DNA from: Lewinellaceae bacterium | GTDB lineage: Bacteria; Bacteroidota; Bacteroidia; Chitinophagales; Saprospiraceae | Assembly (NCBI GenBank): GCA_020636445.1 | Contig: JACJXV010000018.1 | Coordinates: 1-64,000, forward strand | Direction: 5' to 3' | Length of the DNA stretch: 64,000 nucleotides | Shown: positions 18,505 through 27,354 of the stretch, piece by piece | Position numbering within the stretch: position 1 is the stretch's first letter | Layout of the letters: the number at the start of each line of letters is the position of its first letter | Notes under the pieces: generated by a model | Seen by the model: the letters and a program-made list of their open reading frames with translations, nothing else | Databases searched by the model: none | What the model was told of the DNA's origin: nothing | Translations under genes and position numbers: made by a program

Positions 18505-18539
18505 GCGGGGGCATTGTCGTATTAAGACAAGGCCCCCGC
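18505..18539 (-). terminator. Rho-independent terminator of the RNase G gene
   Basis: GCGGGGGC-A-TTGTC pairs with GACAA-G-GCCCCCGC around a 7-base loop. On the minus strand it is followed by TTTCTTTTTAG. It lies 25 bases after the RNase G stop codon. Confidence 0.88.
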
Positions 18540-18564
18540 AGGAAGGGTTTCTTTATTTTATTCG

Positions 18565-20118
18565 CTAGCTGTTCAGGCGGATTTCATCGTCATTTTCGTC
18601 GAAGAAGCGGTACTTCGTCAGGTGGTAATTGGCATCAGCTTCAATTTTAATCCACTTGAAATACTCCAACGACCATTTAACCTGCCGGCTTTTCCAACCT
18701 TTTTTCAGGAACGCTTCCACAAAAGGATGTGCAACCAGTTTGATTTTGGCTTTAGGCCGCGACTGGTAGATATACTGTAGGTCGCGTTCAATTTCATCCA
18801 CGATCAGTACGGGCGCATTCATCTTACCGGTGCCATTACAGGTAGGACAAACTTCGGTAGTATCAATCTTAACCTCTGGCCTAACCCGCTGCCGGGTGAT
18901 TTGCATCAGTCCAAACTTGCTCAGGGGAAGAATGGTATGCTGGGCCCGGTCTTTTTTCATGGCCTGCCGCATAACCTGGACGAGGTCTTTCTTGTGCTCA
19001 GGATTACGCATATCGATGAAATCGACGATAATAATCCCCCCGATATCCCGCAGACGCAACTGGCGGGCAATTTCTTCAGCCGCCTCCATATTCACTTTGA
19101 GAATGGCATCTTCGGCGTTACCACTGCTCATTTTGTGGCCGCTATTGACATCCACAACATGCAAGGCTTCGGTGTGTTCAATGACCAGGTAAGCACCACT
19201 GGGCATGGTTGCGGTTTTTCCAAACGAGGACTTAATCTGTTTGGTCACGCCATGCGCTTCAAAAATAGGCTTACTTCCCTTGTATTGTTGCACAATGTTC
19301 ATTTGTTCGGGGGCAATGGTCCCCAGGTAGGTGCGAATATTGTGATAGAGCTCCTTGTCATTAACCACAATGCGGTTAAAGGAATCGCTAAGCAAATCAC
19401 GGAGTATACTCGAGGTTTTATCGAGTTCACTAAGCAATTTTGCGGGCGCATTCGCTTTGTTCATCTGGTTGAACATCTCATCCCACTTGTCGAGCATGAA
19501 GGAAAGCTCTTCATGGAGATCGGCAACTTTTTTTCCTTCCGCAGCTGTTCGCACGATAACCCCAAAGTTTTTGGGGCGAATGCTCTCGATCAGCAGTTTC
19601 AGGCGCTTGCGTTCCTCCGGGTTGGCAATCTTCTTGGAGACGGCAATAACATCGGAAAAGGGCGTAAGCACCAAAAATCGGCCGGGGATAGTAATTTCAC
19701 AGCTCAGGCGAGGGCCTTTGGTGGAGATAGGTTCTTTGAGGACCTGCACCAATACCTGCTGGCGCTTAGCCAGAACCTGATCTATTTTTCCCGTTTTAAC
19801 AATATCCGGTTCAACCTTAAAATTATCCAGGCTCGAGGAGTTTAGGCTACCGGCCGTTGCACTGGTTGTGAATTTAAGCAGCGATCGCAACTTTGGGCCC
19901 AGGTCCGTATAGTGCAGGAAGGCGTCTTTGTGATGGCCGATATCAACAAAAGCAGCATTAAGGCCGGGCATGAGCCTACGGACTTTACCCAGGAAGATAT
20001 CGCCGACCGAAAAGTTGTTATTAGTTTTTTGGTAGTGTAGCTCAACTAACTTGGTGTCTTCGAGCAACGCAATTTCAACATCCGTTGGGGTAGTATTAAT
20101 AATTAGTTCTTTTTCCAC
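18565..20118 (-). CDS. rng: Ribonuclease E/G family endoribonuclease
   Basis: 517 residues from the GTG at 20118, which gives the family N-terminus VEKELIINTTPTDVEIALLED. The open frame runs back to 20214, but the extra residues are not conserved in character. An S1-like domain (VGDIFLGKVRRLMPGLNAAFVDIG) spans about residues 35-130. The catalytic DNase-I-like part has VVDVNSGHKMS and GGIIIVDFIDMRNPEH with the metal-binding aspartates. The zinc-link CPTCNGTGK follows near residue 435. It processes rRNA and starts mRNA decay with single-strand cuts. The upstream order COX24-like, TPR protein, HU is a conserved Bacteroidota neighbourhood. Confidence 0.94.
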   Translation of the reverse strand: MEKELIINTTPTDVEIALLEDTKLVELHYQKTNNNFSVGDIFLGKVRRLMPGLNAAFVDIGHHKDAFLHYTDLGPKLRSLLKFTTSATAGSLNSSSLDNFKVEPDIVKTGKIDQVLAKRQQVLVQVLKEPISTKGPRLSCEITIPGRFLVLTPFSDVIAVSKKIANPEERKRLKLLIESIRPKNFGVIVRTAAEGKKVADLHEELSFMLDKWDEMFNQMNKANAPAKLLSELDKTSSILRDLLSDSFNRIVVNDKELYHNIRTYLGTIAPEQMNIVQQYKGSKPIFEAHGVTKQIKSSFGKTATMPSGAYLVIEHTEALHVVDVNSGHKMSSGNAEDAILKVNMEAAEEIARQLRLRDIGGIIIVDFIDMRNPEHKKDLVQVMRQAMKKDRAQHTILPLSKFGLMQITRQRVRPEVKIDTTEVCPTCNGTGKMNAPVLIVDEIERDLQYIYQSRPKAKIKLVAHPFVEAFLKKGWKSRQVKWSLEYFKWIKIEADANYHLTKYRFFDENDDEIRLNS

Positions 20119-20370
20119 AGGAAAACGCTTTAAAATGGCGCCGGGGAAAGGGGTGCGGAAAGTCAATAAAAAGGGGCCAATTAAAAGGAGAACACCACGC
20201 CGAACTGGCTCCAACGCCTTGCAGCAGATGGGATCATTCTGGATTGGTAGGGCCTAAAAAAGACTGGGGGAATAGTTCCAGGTCAGGAAACGCTTTCGTG
20301 CGCAAAAGTGCCAGACGAATCGTTTACTTTTCATGAACAAGGCTAATGAGGACTTTCTCATAAGCCGTTA

Positions 20371-20406
20371 AGGCGGATTTCTGAAAGCCCGATTCAGAAA
20401 CCCGCC
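20371..20406. repeat. Hairpin between RNase G and the COX24-like gene
   Basis: GGCGGATTTCTGAA pairs with TTCAGAAACCCGCC (one mismatch) around a 7-base loop. It could end or process the upstream minus-strand transcript, but there is no strong T-run. Confidence 0.5.
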
Positions 20407-20475
20407 TCTGATAGGTGGGGAAAGTGAAAAAACAAGGGCCACTCTCCCCTGGCCCCGATGCCATTACCGGTTATA

Positions 20476-20571
20476 TTATCTGTTCTTCTTCTTATGACGA
20501 TTCTTGCGAAGTCTCTTCTTACGTTTGTGCGTAGCGATCTTATGTCTTTTACGCTTTTTTCCACAAGGCAT
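20476..20571 (-). CDS. Tiny very basic AURKAIP1/COX24-domain protein (31 aa)
   Basis: A 31-residue gene: MPCGKKRKRHKIATHKRKKR, then LRKNRHKKKNR and TAA. The sequence matches the AURKAIP1/COX24 (DUF1713) pattern, KKRKRHKxxTHKRKKRLRKNRHKKK, which in mitochondria belongs to a small-subunit ribosomal protein. In bacteria the same pattern is a small protein likely to associate with the ribosome. It sits between the TPR protein and RNase G, as in many Bacteroidota. The extreme lysine/arginine content and the conserved place support it. Confidence 0.9.
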   Translation of the reverse strand: MPCGKKRKRHKIATHKRKKRLRKNRHKKKNR

Positions 20572-20626
20572 AGTATATGTTTTTTTGGTTAAACCATGTT
20601 ATTATAAAATGAGCAAACATCCAGCA

Positions 20627-21418
20627 TTACTGCATGTTGCCTCCTTTGCATTTTTCCAGATAGGTTGCGGCTTTTGCCTCTTCGCCATTGCCCTGGTAAG
20701 CTTCGGCGAGTAAACAGACAGCATCCTGCCGTTGGGGGTCAAGTTGTAGCACCTTTTCCAGTCGCTCAATCGCCCGGTCGAATTGACCAGTCCGAATGGC
20801 CAGCCGGCCCAGGTGAAAAAGTACAGCCGGGTTGTCAGGATGGCTATTGTTCAACCCCAACAATAATTGGATTCCTTTCATCGGATTATCCGTTGGCGGT
20901 GCATCAGTAAACACCAACGCCAGGTTAATCTGATTCGTCAGGTCATCCGGCGCTAATGAAATGGCATTTTCATACGCGGTGACCGCACGCCCTGCTGCGT
21001 ATGACCGAAGTCTTTCATCCTGGCTACGTTGTAAGGCGATAGCATAAGTGCTTCCGGCAATGGACCATGCTTCTGCCGTATTTGCCGCTATAGCAAGTTC
21101 CTGGGCATAATATCCGGCTATCGCCGGAAAGCCCAGTGCATACCAACGGCCAGATAATTCCTGGGCAAGGCTGATGCGCAGCGAATCCTGATTGGCGGCT
21201 GCTAAGCGCTTTTCCAATACGGTCAGGGTTTCTGAATCCGCAGCGGATAATTCAGCCTTTGCCTCCTGCAGGAGAATCTGTATGTCCGTACTTTCAGCAA
21301 CCAGGGACCTGGACTTTTCCATGTCCCGAAACTGAGGGGCGGTTTTCTCGCAACCGAAATACATCACCAGCAAGAAGATCAACGCAACGCCAATCGTGGC
21401 ATAGATAGATTTTTGCAT
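20627..21418 (-). CDS. Membrane-anchored TPR protein
   Basis: 263 residues. One N-terminal membrane helix (residues about 5-22) ends in a cysteine (YFGCEK), so it may be a signal-anchor or a lipoprotein. The rest is helical, with TPR motifs from about residue 95 to 258 (FPAIAGYYAQELAIAANTAEAWSIAGSTY; RTGQFDRAIERLEKVLQLDPQRQ; GNGEEAKAATYLEKC). TPRs scaffold protein complexes. It lies between HU and the COX24-like gene on the same strand, a conserved Bacteroidota arrangement, and probably shares their transcript. Precise role unknown. Confidence 0.8.
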   Translation of the reverse strand: MQKSIYATIGVALIFLLVMYFGCEKTAPQFRDMEKSRSLVAESTDIQILLQEAKAELSAADSETLTVLEKRLAAANQDSLRISLAQELSGRWYALGFPAIAGYYAQELAIAANTAEAWSIAGSTYAIALQRSQDERLRSYAAGRAVTAYENAISLAPDDLTNQINLALVFTDAPPTDNPMKGIQLLLGLNNSHPDNPAVLFHLGRLAIRTGQFDRAIERLEKVLQLDPQRQDAVCLLAEAYQGNGEEAKAATYLEKCKGGNMQ

Positions 21419-21472
21419 AGTGATTACGGTAACAAGTTAACCGAAAAAAAATGGCCGGGGTTAAGCGATTCG

Positions 21473-21787
21473 TTAATCTTCTTCACCCGAATCCTCTGGC
21501 AACGCAGTAACGTTATCTTTAACCTGCTCAACGAAAACCTTAGCCGGTTTAAAGGCAGGAATAAAATGCTCGGGGATCTCAATTGCCACATTTTTCTTGA
21601 TATGGCGGCCAATTTTCTTAGCACGTTTTTTGATCACAAAGCTGCCAAAGCCCCTGATGTATACGTTTTCCCCATCGGCCAGCGAACCCTTAACTTCCTT
21701 GAAAAAGGTTTCCAGCGTAACCAGTACGTCTACCTTAGGAACTCCTGTTTTTTCGGAGATGGCTGCTACCAGATCAGCTTTTCTCAT
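21473..21787 (-). CDS. HU/IHF-family DNA-binding protein
   Basis: 104 residues. The HU fold starts MRKADLVAAISEKTGVPKVDVLVTLETFF. The beta-arm region GFGSFVIKKRAKKIGRHIKKN carries the basic DNA-grasping residues. The tail (KDNVTALPEDSGEED) is acidic. It bends and compacts DNA as a dimer. It is the first gene of the HU - TPR - COX24 - RNase G run. The acidic tail is longer than in E. coli HU. Confidence 0.93.
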   Translation of the reverse strand: MRKADLVAAISEKTGVPKVDVLVTLETFFKEVKGSLADGENVYIRGFGSFVIKKRAKKIGRHIKKNVAIEIPEHFIPAFKPAKVFVEQVKDNVTALPEDSGEED

Positions 21788-22157
21788 TATTATCTATTGG
21801 TTTATAGTGAGTTGTATTAGATTGTCCAAAATTCTAGCGAGTCGCAAATTTCGCAATTTAATTGATTTAAAGAAAAAAAACTGCGCTTTAATTTCTGTTG
21901 TTTTAGTTAATAGTCAATGATTTATGGATTTGCTATTGGCAAACCATTGCATTCTGCCCGGTTTTTGCCAATATAATTTTGAAAAACCACCATTGTTCTG
22001 GAATAATACTTGGGAAAAGCAGTAAAAAACTAATCTCACCGTGGTTCGTTTGGGTGGAGTGCTTTTTCCGGGCACTTTGGTTATCTTTGTCAGCGCGCTA
22101 GGAAAGAACTGTTCTAATTATCTCCCTGCCGCTACGCAATAAGGAAAAACAAGACCT
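21788..22157. other. Divergent intergenic region HU / yicC
   Basis: This 370-base gap is AT-rich on the HU side and must hold promoters for both directions. No gene, tRNA or strong hairpin was found apart from the yicC promoter element listed separately. Confidence 0.6.
22082..22089 (+). promoter_or_regulatory. Bacteroidota -7 promoter element before yicC
   Basis: TATCTTTG exactly fits TAnnTTTG and lies 68 bases before the yicC start. Confidence 0.55.
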
Positions 22158-23033
22158 ATGTTAATGTCGATGACGGGTTACGGCCGGGTAAAGGTGGCTT
22201 TCGCTGATAAGGCAATAGTGGTTGAGATACGTTCCCTTAACAGCAAATTTACTGACCTTCGCATTAAGGCCCCCCAGAACTACCGTGAAAAAGAACCAGA
22301 AATCCGTCGCATTCTTACCGAACGGCTGGAGCGTGGAAAAATTGACTTCACGCTGGAAGTGCAATCGGAGGTAGGCGAAGAGGGTTTTGGCTTAAATGTA
22401 GCCCTCTTTAAAAAATATGCCCGCGAACTGCGCAGGCTTTCTGATGAGCTAAATATTCCGCCGGGGGATTTTCTGCAGGCTATCCTGCGCCTACCCAACG
22501 TCATTTCTGCCGGCGAGGATGATCTTGACGACGACGAATGGCAGGCGGCTACTCAGGCTATTGAAGAAGCTATTCAGAAGTTCGACGCCTTTCGACTACA
22601 GGAAGGTGCTGTGATCGAAGAGGATATGCAGCAACGGATAGAATTCATCTTAGCCGGATTAGATCAGGTTACTCCTTTTGAAGAGGAGCGGGTTACTAAA
22701 CTCCGGCAGCGCTTATTCCAAAGTCTTGAAGAATACCTGGGTAAAGACAAAGTTGATGAAAACCGGTTCGAACAGGAAATCCTGTTTTATCTGGAAAAAA
22801 TGGATGTAACGGAAGAAAAGGTCCGGCTGGAGCAGCATTGCCGTTATTTTCTGGAAGAACTGAAGAAAAAATATTCCCCAAAAGGACGCAAGCTGAGCTT
22901 TATTAGTCAGGAAATGGGCAGGGAAATCAACACCTTGGGGGCAAAAGCTTACTCCTCCGACATTCAACGCGTCGTGGTGGGTATGAAAGACGAACTGGAG
23001 AAGATTAAGGAACAAATCGCCAACACACTCTAA
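22158..23033 (+). CDS. yicC: YicC-family endoribonuclease
   Basis: 291 residues. The N-terminus MLMSMTGYGR is the YicC signature. The C-terminal DUF1732 part has CRYFLEELKKKYSPKGRKLSFISQEMGREINTLGAKAYS, with the conserved Q-E-M-x-R-E-x-N-T. E. coli YicC is an endoribonuclease that affects small-RNA turnover. It heads a yicC-gmk-apaG run; gmk follows after 19 bases. Confidence 0.93.
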   Translation: MLMSMTGYGRVKVAFADKAIVVEIRSLNSKFTDLRIKAPQNYREKEPEIRRILTERLERGKIDFTLEVQSEVGEEGFGLNVALFKKYARELRRLSDELNIPPGDFLQAILRLPNVISAGEDDLDDDEWQAATQAIEEAIQKFDAFRLQEGAVIEEDMQQRIEFILAGLDQVTPFEEERVTKLRQRLFQSLEEYLGKDKVDENRFEQEILFYLEKMDVTEEKVRLEQHCRYFLEELKKKYSPKGRKLSFISQEMGREINTLGAKAYSSDIQRVVVGMKDELEKIKEQIANTL

Positions 23034-23052
23034 TTCAAAGGAGCATACTGCG

Positions 23053-23658
23053 ATGAAGAACGGTTCACCGCCTCCGGGTAAACTCATTATTTTTACGGCT
23101 CCTTCTGGTGCAGGTAAAACCACTATTGTTCGCCACTTGCTTCAGGTGTTCCCGGAATTGGCCTTTTCCGTATCGGCTACCACGCGGGCTCCACGGCCCC
23201 ACGAAGAAGAAGGCCGCGATTATTATTTCCTAAGTGCCGAACGGTTTCAGCAACGGATTGCCGAAGGTGCTTTTGTGGAGTGGGAAGAAGTATACCCCGG
23301 ACGTTACTATGGCACCTTACACGAGGAACTGGAACGCCTCTGGAAACGAGGAAAATCGATTATTTTTGATATTGAGGTAAAAGGAGCTACCCGGTTAAAA
23401 AAGGCCTATCCCACAAACTCCCTGGCTATCTTTGTGAAACCACCATCCAAAGAAACACTCTTTGAACGCTTGCGCAACCGTGCAACCGAAGACGCCGAAA
23501 GCCTGCACCGCCGAATGGAACGTGCTGAGGAGGAACTAGGTTACGAAAACAATTTTGATTATATTTTAGTTAATAATAGGCTGCCGGAAACGCTTGAAGA
23601 GGCGGAGCGAGTGGTAGGTCATTTTTTAAGTCATCATCATGGAGGCCCTCATCACTAA
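23053..23658 (+). CDS. gmk: Guanylate kinase
   Basis: 201 residues. The P-loop is at residues 16-24 (APSGAGKTT). The GMP-binding segment has SVSATTRAPRPHEEEGRDYYF, and WEEVYPGRYYGTL and DIEVKGATRLKK follow. It phosphorylates GMP and dGMP with ATP. It usually follows yicC in bacteria, as here. Its 3' end overlaps the apaG start by 20 bases, which indicates translational coupling. Confidence 0.96.
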   Translation: MKNGSPPPGKLIIFTAPSGAGKTTIVRHLLQVFPELAFSVSATTRAPRPHEEEGRDYYFLSAERFQQRIAEGAFVEWEEVYPGRYYGTLHEELERLWKRGKSIIFDIEVKGATRLKKAYPTNSLAIFVKPPSKETLFERLRNRATEDAESLHRRMERAEEELGYENNFDYILVNNRLPETLEEAERVVGHFLSHHHGGPHH

Positions 23659-24025
23659 TGACATTAAGGTAAGCGTTGAAACCTTCTACCAGGAACGATA
23701 TTCACAACCGGTGGAGGGCAAATATATCCATGCTTACCGGATAACGATCGAAAACCTGGGTGAAAACACGGTCCAACTCTTACGCCGTCATTGGTTCATT
23801 ACAGAGGGCACCGGCCTGGTTCGCGAAGTAGCCGGCGATGGGGTAATTGGCCAGCAGCCTATTCTGGAGCCCGGTGAATCCTATCAATACGTCAGTTGGT
23901 CAAACCTGGCCGGGTCAGTAGGGAAAATGCACGGCACTTATACCATGGTTGACCATAAATCCTCGCTGGAGTTTACCGTTGGCATTCCCGTCTTTCAGCT
24001 GATCGCGCCGGATATTCTGAACTAA
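23639..24025 (+). CDS. apaG: ApaG-domain protein
   Basis: A 128-residue fibronectin-III-like beta sandwich (ApaG/DUF525). Recognised segments are YIHAYRITIENLGENTVQLLRRHWFITEG, VVGQQP-like GVIGQQPILEPGESYQYVSW, and GTYTMV. E. coli ApaG is linked to cobalt/magnesium resistance and diadenosine tetraphosphate metabolism; the exact biochemistry is unsettled. It overlaps gmk, an unusual link that could reflect a shared nucleotide role. Confidence 0.92.
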   Translation: MEALITNDIKVSVETFYQERYSQPVEGKYIHAYRITIENLGENTVQLLRRHWFITEGTGLVREVAGDGVIGQQPILEPGESYQYVSWSNLAGSVGKMHGTYTMVDHKSSLEFTVGIPVFQLIAPDILN

Positions 24026-24094
24026 CTGCCCCGGGTCCCGGGATTGCGCAAGCATCTAAAAAAAATATCTATTCGGTAGGGGATTACTGAAAAG

Positions 24095-24144
24095 CCCCAC
24101 TGGACATCGGGAGTAGTACAATTACCCTCGAACGACCAGTGGGG
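24095..24144 (-). terminator. Possible terminator after the M20 amidohydrolase
   Basis: CCCCACTGG pairs with CCAGTGGGG over a 32-base loop. On the minus strand it is followed by CTTTTCAG. It lies just past the amidohydrolase stop codon. The loop is long. Confidence 0.45.
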
Positions 24145-24156
24145 AGTTACGTTAGT

Positions 24157-25620
24157 TTACTTGCGATAATCGAGTGGAGGCTCGCGGTCTCCCAGGAGCG
24201 CTTCATATCGAAAGCCGGGACCCCGGCGTCTCTCCAATTCGGCACGGGCTTCGGTACATAATGCAGGATTTGCAAACAGGTCCATCGCCGTAAGGGTCAT
24301 TGCTTTGGCCGCGACCATCATACCTTTTTGCCCTATGCTGGTGCCTCCCGCGGCTACTGCTTGCCAACTATGGGCAGAAGTACCCGGCACCCAGGTAGCA
24401 GCGCCCATGCCTACGGTTGGAACCATCCAGCTGATGTCCCCAACATCGGTGGAACCTCCGTTGCGGTCTGGTTTTTCAACATAGGGTTCTATTTGGGCGG
24501 CGGCGGAGATTTTAGCGTTAGGCTGGTTGAGGGTAGGAAAAATGGTTTCAGCAAACTGCAGTTCTTCCTGATTGTATATTACGCCACCTACCTGTTCCAG
24601 ATTGCGGTGCATCAAGCGTGCCAGAAAATCATTAGGCAGTAGGTTGTAAATACCATGAATAACTTCATAGTCCATGCGGGTGCCTGTTCCCTGAGCAGCC
24701 CCTTCGGCAGCCTGGACGACCCGTTCAAATAAGTCCTTAACGACCTGCATTTCCGGATGGCGAACATAATAATATACTTCAGCAAAGGCGGGGACAACAT
24801 TGGGGGCTTCCCCGCCCCGGGTGATTACATAATGGATCCGGGCGTCTTCAGGGACGTGTTCCCGCATCATGTTAACCATAAAGTCCATCGCTTCCACACC
24901 ATCGAGCGCAGAACGACCCCGTTCGGGGGCCCCGGCGGCATGAGATGCCTGTCCGTAAAACCGAAACTTAGCGGATTTATTAGCTAAGGAGGATCCGGCG
25001 CTAACGCCATTAAGGCTGGAGGGGTGCCAGTGGATGACGGTGGAAACATCGTCGAATAAACCCGCCCGAACCATATATACTTTACCGGCACCGCCTTCTT
25101 CAGCAGGGGTGCCGTAGAAGCGAATAGTTCCTGATTGGCCGGTTTTTTGGAGCCATTCCTTTACCGTAATTGCCGCAGCTGCCGAAGCTGTGCCAAAAAG
25201 GTGGTGACCACAAGCATGACCCGCGTTGACCTCGGGGCGTTCTTGCCGGAAGGGGACTGCTGCCTGGGAAACACCCGGTAAAGCATCAAATTCCCCCAAA
25301 ATACCAATAACAGGTTCTCCAGATCCGTAGCTTGCAACAAAAGCCGTAGGAATACCTGCGACTCCGCTTTGAATAGTAAACCCTGCAGCCTGCAATTCAT
25401 TTTGCAGGATCTTGGAACTTTCGACTTCCTGATAACCGACTTCCGCCAATTCCCAAATACGGTGAGCAACAGTACCAAACTGATCTGCTTTCGCATTGAG
25501 TGAATTAAGGGCACTTTGTTTGTCTTTTTCCAGATCCTTGGCCTTCTTCTGAGCAAGGAGGTTAGCTGACCCGAAAAGGGTAGCGAATGCAACGGTGAGT
25601 AGTAGATAGCGCATTTTCAT
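24157..25620 (-). CDS. Exported M20-family amidohydrolase
   Basis: 487 residues from the ATG at 25620, which begins a signal peptide (MKMRYLLLTVAFATLFGSANLLAQ). The frame is open to 25770 without signal character. The metal/active-site segment GHACGHHLFGTASAAA, PAEEGGAGKVYMVRAG and VIHWHP identify the AbgB/aminobenzoyl-glutamate and amino-acylase branch of M20 peptidases. A dimerisation domain sits in the middle. It would cleave an amide such as an N-acyl amino acid in the periplasm. An exported M20 enzyme of this branch is typical of Bacteroidota. Substrate unknown. Confidence 0.88.
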   Translation of the reverse strand: MKMRYLLLTVAFATLFGSANLLAQKKAKDLEKDKQSALNSLNAKADQFGTVAHRIWELAEVGYQEVESSKILQNELQAAGFTIQSGVAGIPTAFVASYGSGEPVIGILGEFDALPGVSQAAVPFRQERPEVNAGHACGHHLFGTASAAAAITVKEWLQKTGQSGTIRFYGTPAEEGGAGKVYMVRAGLFDDVSTVIHWHPSSLNGVSAGSSLANKSAKFRFYGQASHAAGAPERGRSALDGVEAMDFMVNMMREHVPEDARIHYVITRGGEAPNVVPAFAEVYYYVRHPEMQVVKDLFERVVQAAEGAAQGTGTRMDYEVIHGIYNLLPNDFLARLMHRNLEQVGGVIYNQEELQFAETIFPTLNQPNAKISAAAQIEPYVEKPDRNGGSTDVGDISWMVPTVGMGAATWVPGTSAHSWQAVAAGGTSIGQKGMMVAAKAMTLTAMDLFANPALCTEARAELERRRGPGFRYEALLGDREPPLDYRK

Positions 25621-25723
25621 TTCAGCGTGTTTTCCGATGAGCAAAAAGCAATTTGATGACTTCCCAGCGGGCAAAGTCAATATGCAGATGAAGATAATAA
25701 AAGGAGATGGTTTTAGCGCTATG

Positions 25724-26131
25724 CTACCAGCCACCCCAGCGGCGTGCGGCCCAAAAGCCCAATCCGGCACAACTGGCTGTCAGGAAAACACCCCATGCAA
25801 TATCGACCAGGGTGATCCGCAATGGCCATCGACTGATCGTGGCCATATTGGTAAGTTCATAAGTGGCATAGCAGAGGCCCCCTAGCAAAGCGCCATTGAG
25901 GACCGCGAGCTGCCCCTGGCCAGCCCGAAGCGCAGGCACCTCAGCGAAATAAACAATTCCGGCAATATAGCAGGTGTAAAAGACGAGCGCCGCCGGCCAG
26001 TTGACTTCTTCAGAAAGAATAAAACCCAGTTGTGATCGGTAAAACCCTTTGGCAATAAAACCCAGCCAAAGCATGTCCAAGGCAAAGAAAGCAATCATCG
26101 TGACCGCATAAGGAATCAGGTAGCGCATCAT
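25724..26131 (-). CDS. DUF2177 family membrane protein
   Basis: 135 residues, four membrane helices. The family pattern is clear: FFALDMLWLGFIAKGFYRSQLG near the start, GGLCYATYELTNMATI in the middle, and the final DIAWGVFLTASCAGLGFW. The biochemical role of DUF2177 is not known. It lies between the amidohydrolase and a VOC protein on the same strand with short gaps. Confidence 0.88.
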   Translation of the reverse strand: MMRYLIPYAVTMIAFFALDMLWLGFIAKGFYRSQLGFILSEEVNWPAALVFYTCYIAGIVYFAEVPALRAGQGQLAVLNGALLGGLCYATYELTNMATISRWPLRITLVDIAWGVFLTASCAGLGFWAARRWGGW

Positions 26132-26154
26132 GGGTATGGATTTAGCTCAGGTTT

Positions 26155-26577
26155 TTATTCCGGGGATTGATCGAAGGTTTCGTCGATGGGTTCCCACAAT
26201 TCTATCTTGCGATTCTCAAGGTCGAGGATGTGCACAAATTTTCCGTAATCATACGTAGCTATTTCATCGAGAATAGTTACGCCCTGTTCCCGCAAACGGG
26301 TTACCAGTTGTTCCAGGTTATTGACCCGGTAATTGATCATGTATGGCTCCGTAGAAGGAGCAAAATACGTGGTATCGGCTTTGAAGGGACTCCATTGCAG
26401 ATATCCTTTGTTATGCGGTGGCTCGGTTGACAAAAAGGAAAACATAGTACCATAAGCATCAGTAGCAAATCCCAGGTGGACTTCATACCATGCTTTGGCT
26501 TTGGCGGGGTCCTGTGATTTAAAAAATACTCCGCCAATGCCGGTAACTTTGGGATCCTGATCAGATGAATTCGCCAT
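26155..26577 (-). CDS. VOC-family (glyoxalase/bleomycin-resistance fold) protein
   Basis: A 140-residue single VOC unit. GIGGVFFKSQDPAKAKAWYEVHLGF begins the fold, and VTILDEIATYDYGKFVHILDLENRKIELWEP closes it with the glutamate that usually binds metal. Such proteins act on small electrophiles or bind drugs; the ligand is not evident. Length and motif order are normal. Confidence 0.88.
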   Translation of the reverse strand: MANSSDQDPKVTGIGGVFFKSQDPAKAKAWYEVHLGFATDAYGTMFSFLSTEPPHNKGYLQWSPFKADTTYFAPSTEPYMINYRVNNLEQLVTRLREQGVTILDEIATYDYGKFVHILDLENRKIELWEPIDETFDQSPE

Positions 26578-26608
26578 GATTTATAGGGTATATAGTTAGC
26601 AAATCAGT

Positions 26609-27286
26609 TTAGTGGGAATGGCTGGCCTGCCGGCGAAGAACGTCCGTAAATTGATGCACTTTCCGGGCGGATTGCCAGCGCAGGAGTAAATCCCCGCCCA
26701 CCAGCGCAACAAGACCCAGTGAAAACAACAAGTTACGGGTAAATTCCACGGAACGCGTATGGATGGCATAAAAAGGACGAACCATTAATACTTCGATGGC
26801 GATGATCAGGGCGGCTAACAGGAAAAAGAAAATGGCTATGGCTCGACTATTCTTGCGAAGATTGCCTTGTTGCCGGTGCAAGCATTTTTTCAGAAACTGA
26901 CTTGCATATTGATCAGCAGGATCCATACGCAAAAGTTCCCGGAGGACATATTCCGCTTGTTCCAATTGGAGCGTATTGTACAAAGAAGCAGCTTTGTGGA
27001 AGAGGACGGTGCGATAAATGTCTTCTTCCTGAAAGTATTGGATGTTAAAGTGAATAGACGTTTCCAGTACCACATCTGCCATTAGCAGGTGCTGTCGATA
27101 CGCGCCAATTTCGAAGAGTGCACGGGTATAGGCAACAAGTAGTTCGAAATATTCAGGGAAATCAAGTTGCTGGATTTCTGGCTCATGTTTTTCATAGAAA
27201 CGGATAACATCACGGAATGCTTGTGGGTCCAATGCTTTGAACTCCCTAAAAATACGGGACCGATAGGTGGATGGAAACCAAGCCAT
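26609..27286 (-). CDS. Helical-repeat protein with two C-terminal membrane helices, unknown function
   Basis: 225 residues. The first about 145 residues are amphipathic helices with TPR-like spacing (TLQLEQAEYVLRELLRMDPADQYASQFLKKC). Two membrane helices follow (AIAIFFFLLAALIIAIEVLMV and NLLFSLGLVALVGGDLLL). This puts the helical domain in the cytoplasm at the inner membrane. I recognise no family name. It lies 31 bases upstream of the VOC gene start and may be co-transcribed. Confidence 0.7.
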   Translation of the reverse strand: MAWFPSTYRSRIFREFKALDPQAFRDVIRFYEKHEPEIQQLDFPEYFELLVAYTRALFEIGAYRQHLLMADVVLETSIHFNIQYFQEEDIYRTVLFHKAASLYNTLQLEQAEYVLRELLRMDPADQYASQFLKKCLHRQQGNLRKNSRAIAIFFFLLAALIIAIEVLMVRPFYAIHTRSVEFTRNLLFSLGLVALVGGDLLLRWQSARKVHQFTDVLRRQASHSH

Positions 27287-27354
27287 AGCATTAAATGCTT
27301 ATACCTTTCTAAGGTACTAAAAAATGATATTGCACAGCGAAGCCCAATGGACTT

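Noticed and set aside
18901..19845. 314-codon frame antisense to RNase G
   Set aside because: It mirrors the conserved RNase G coding frame; no start signal, no family.
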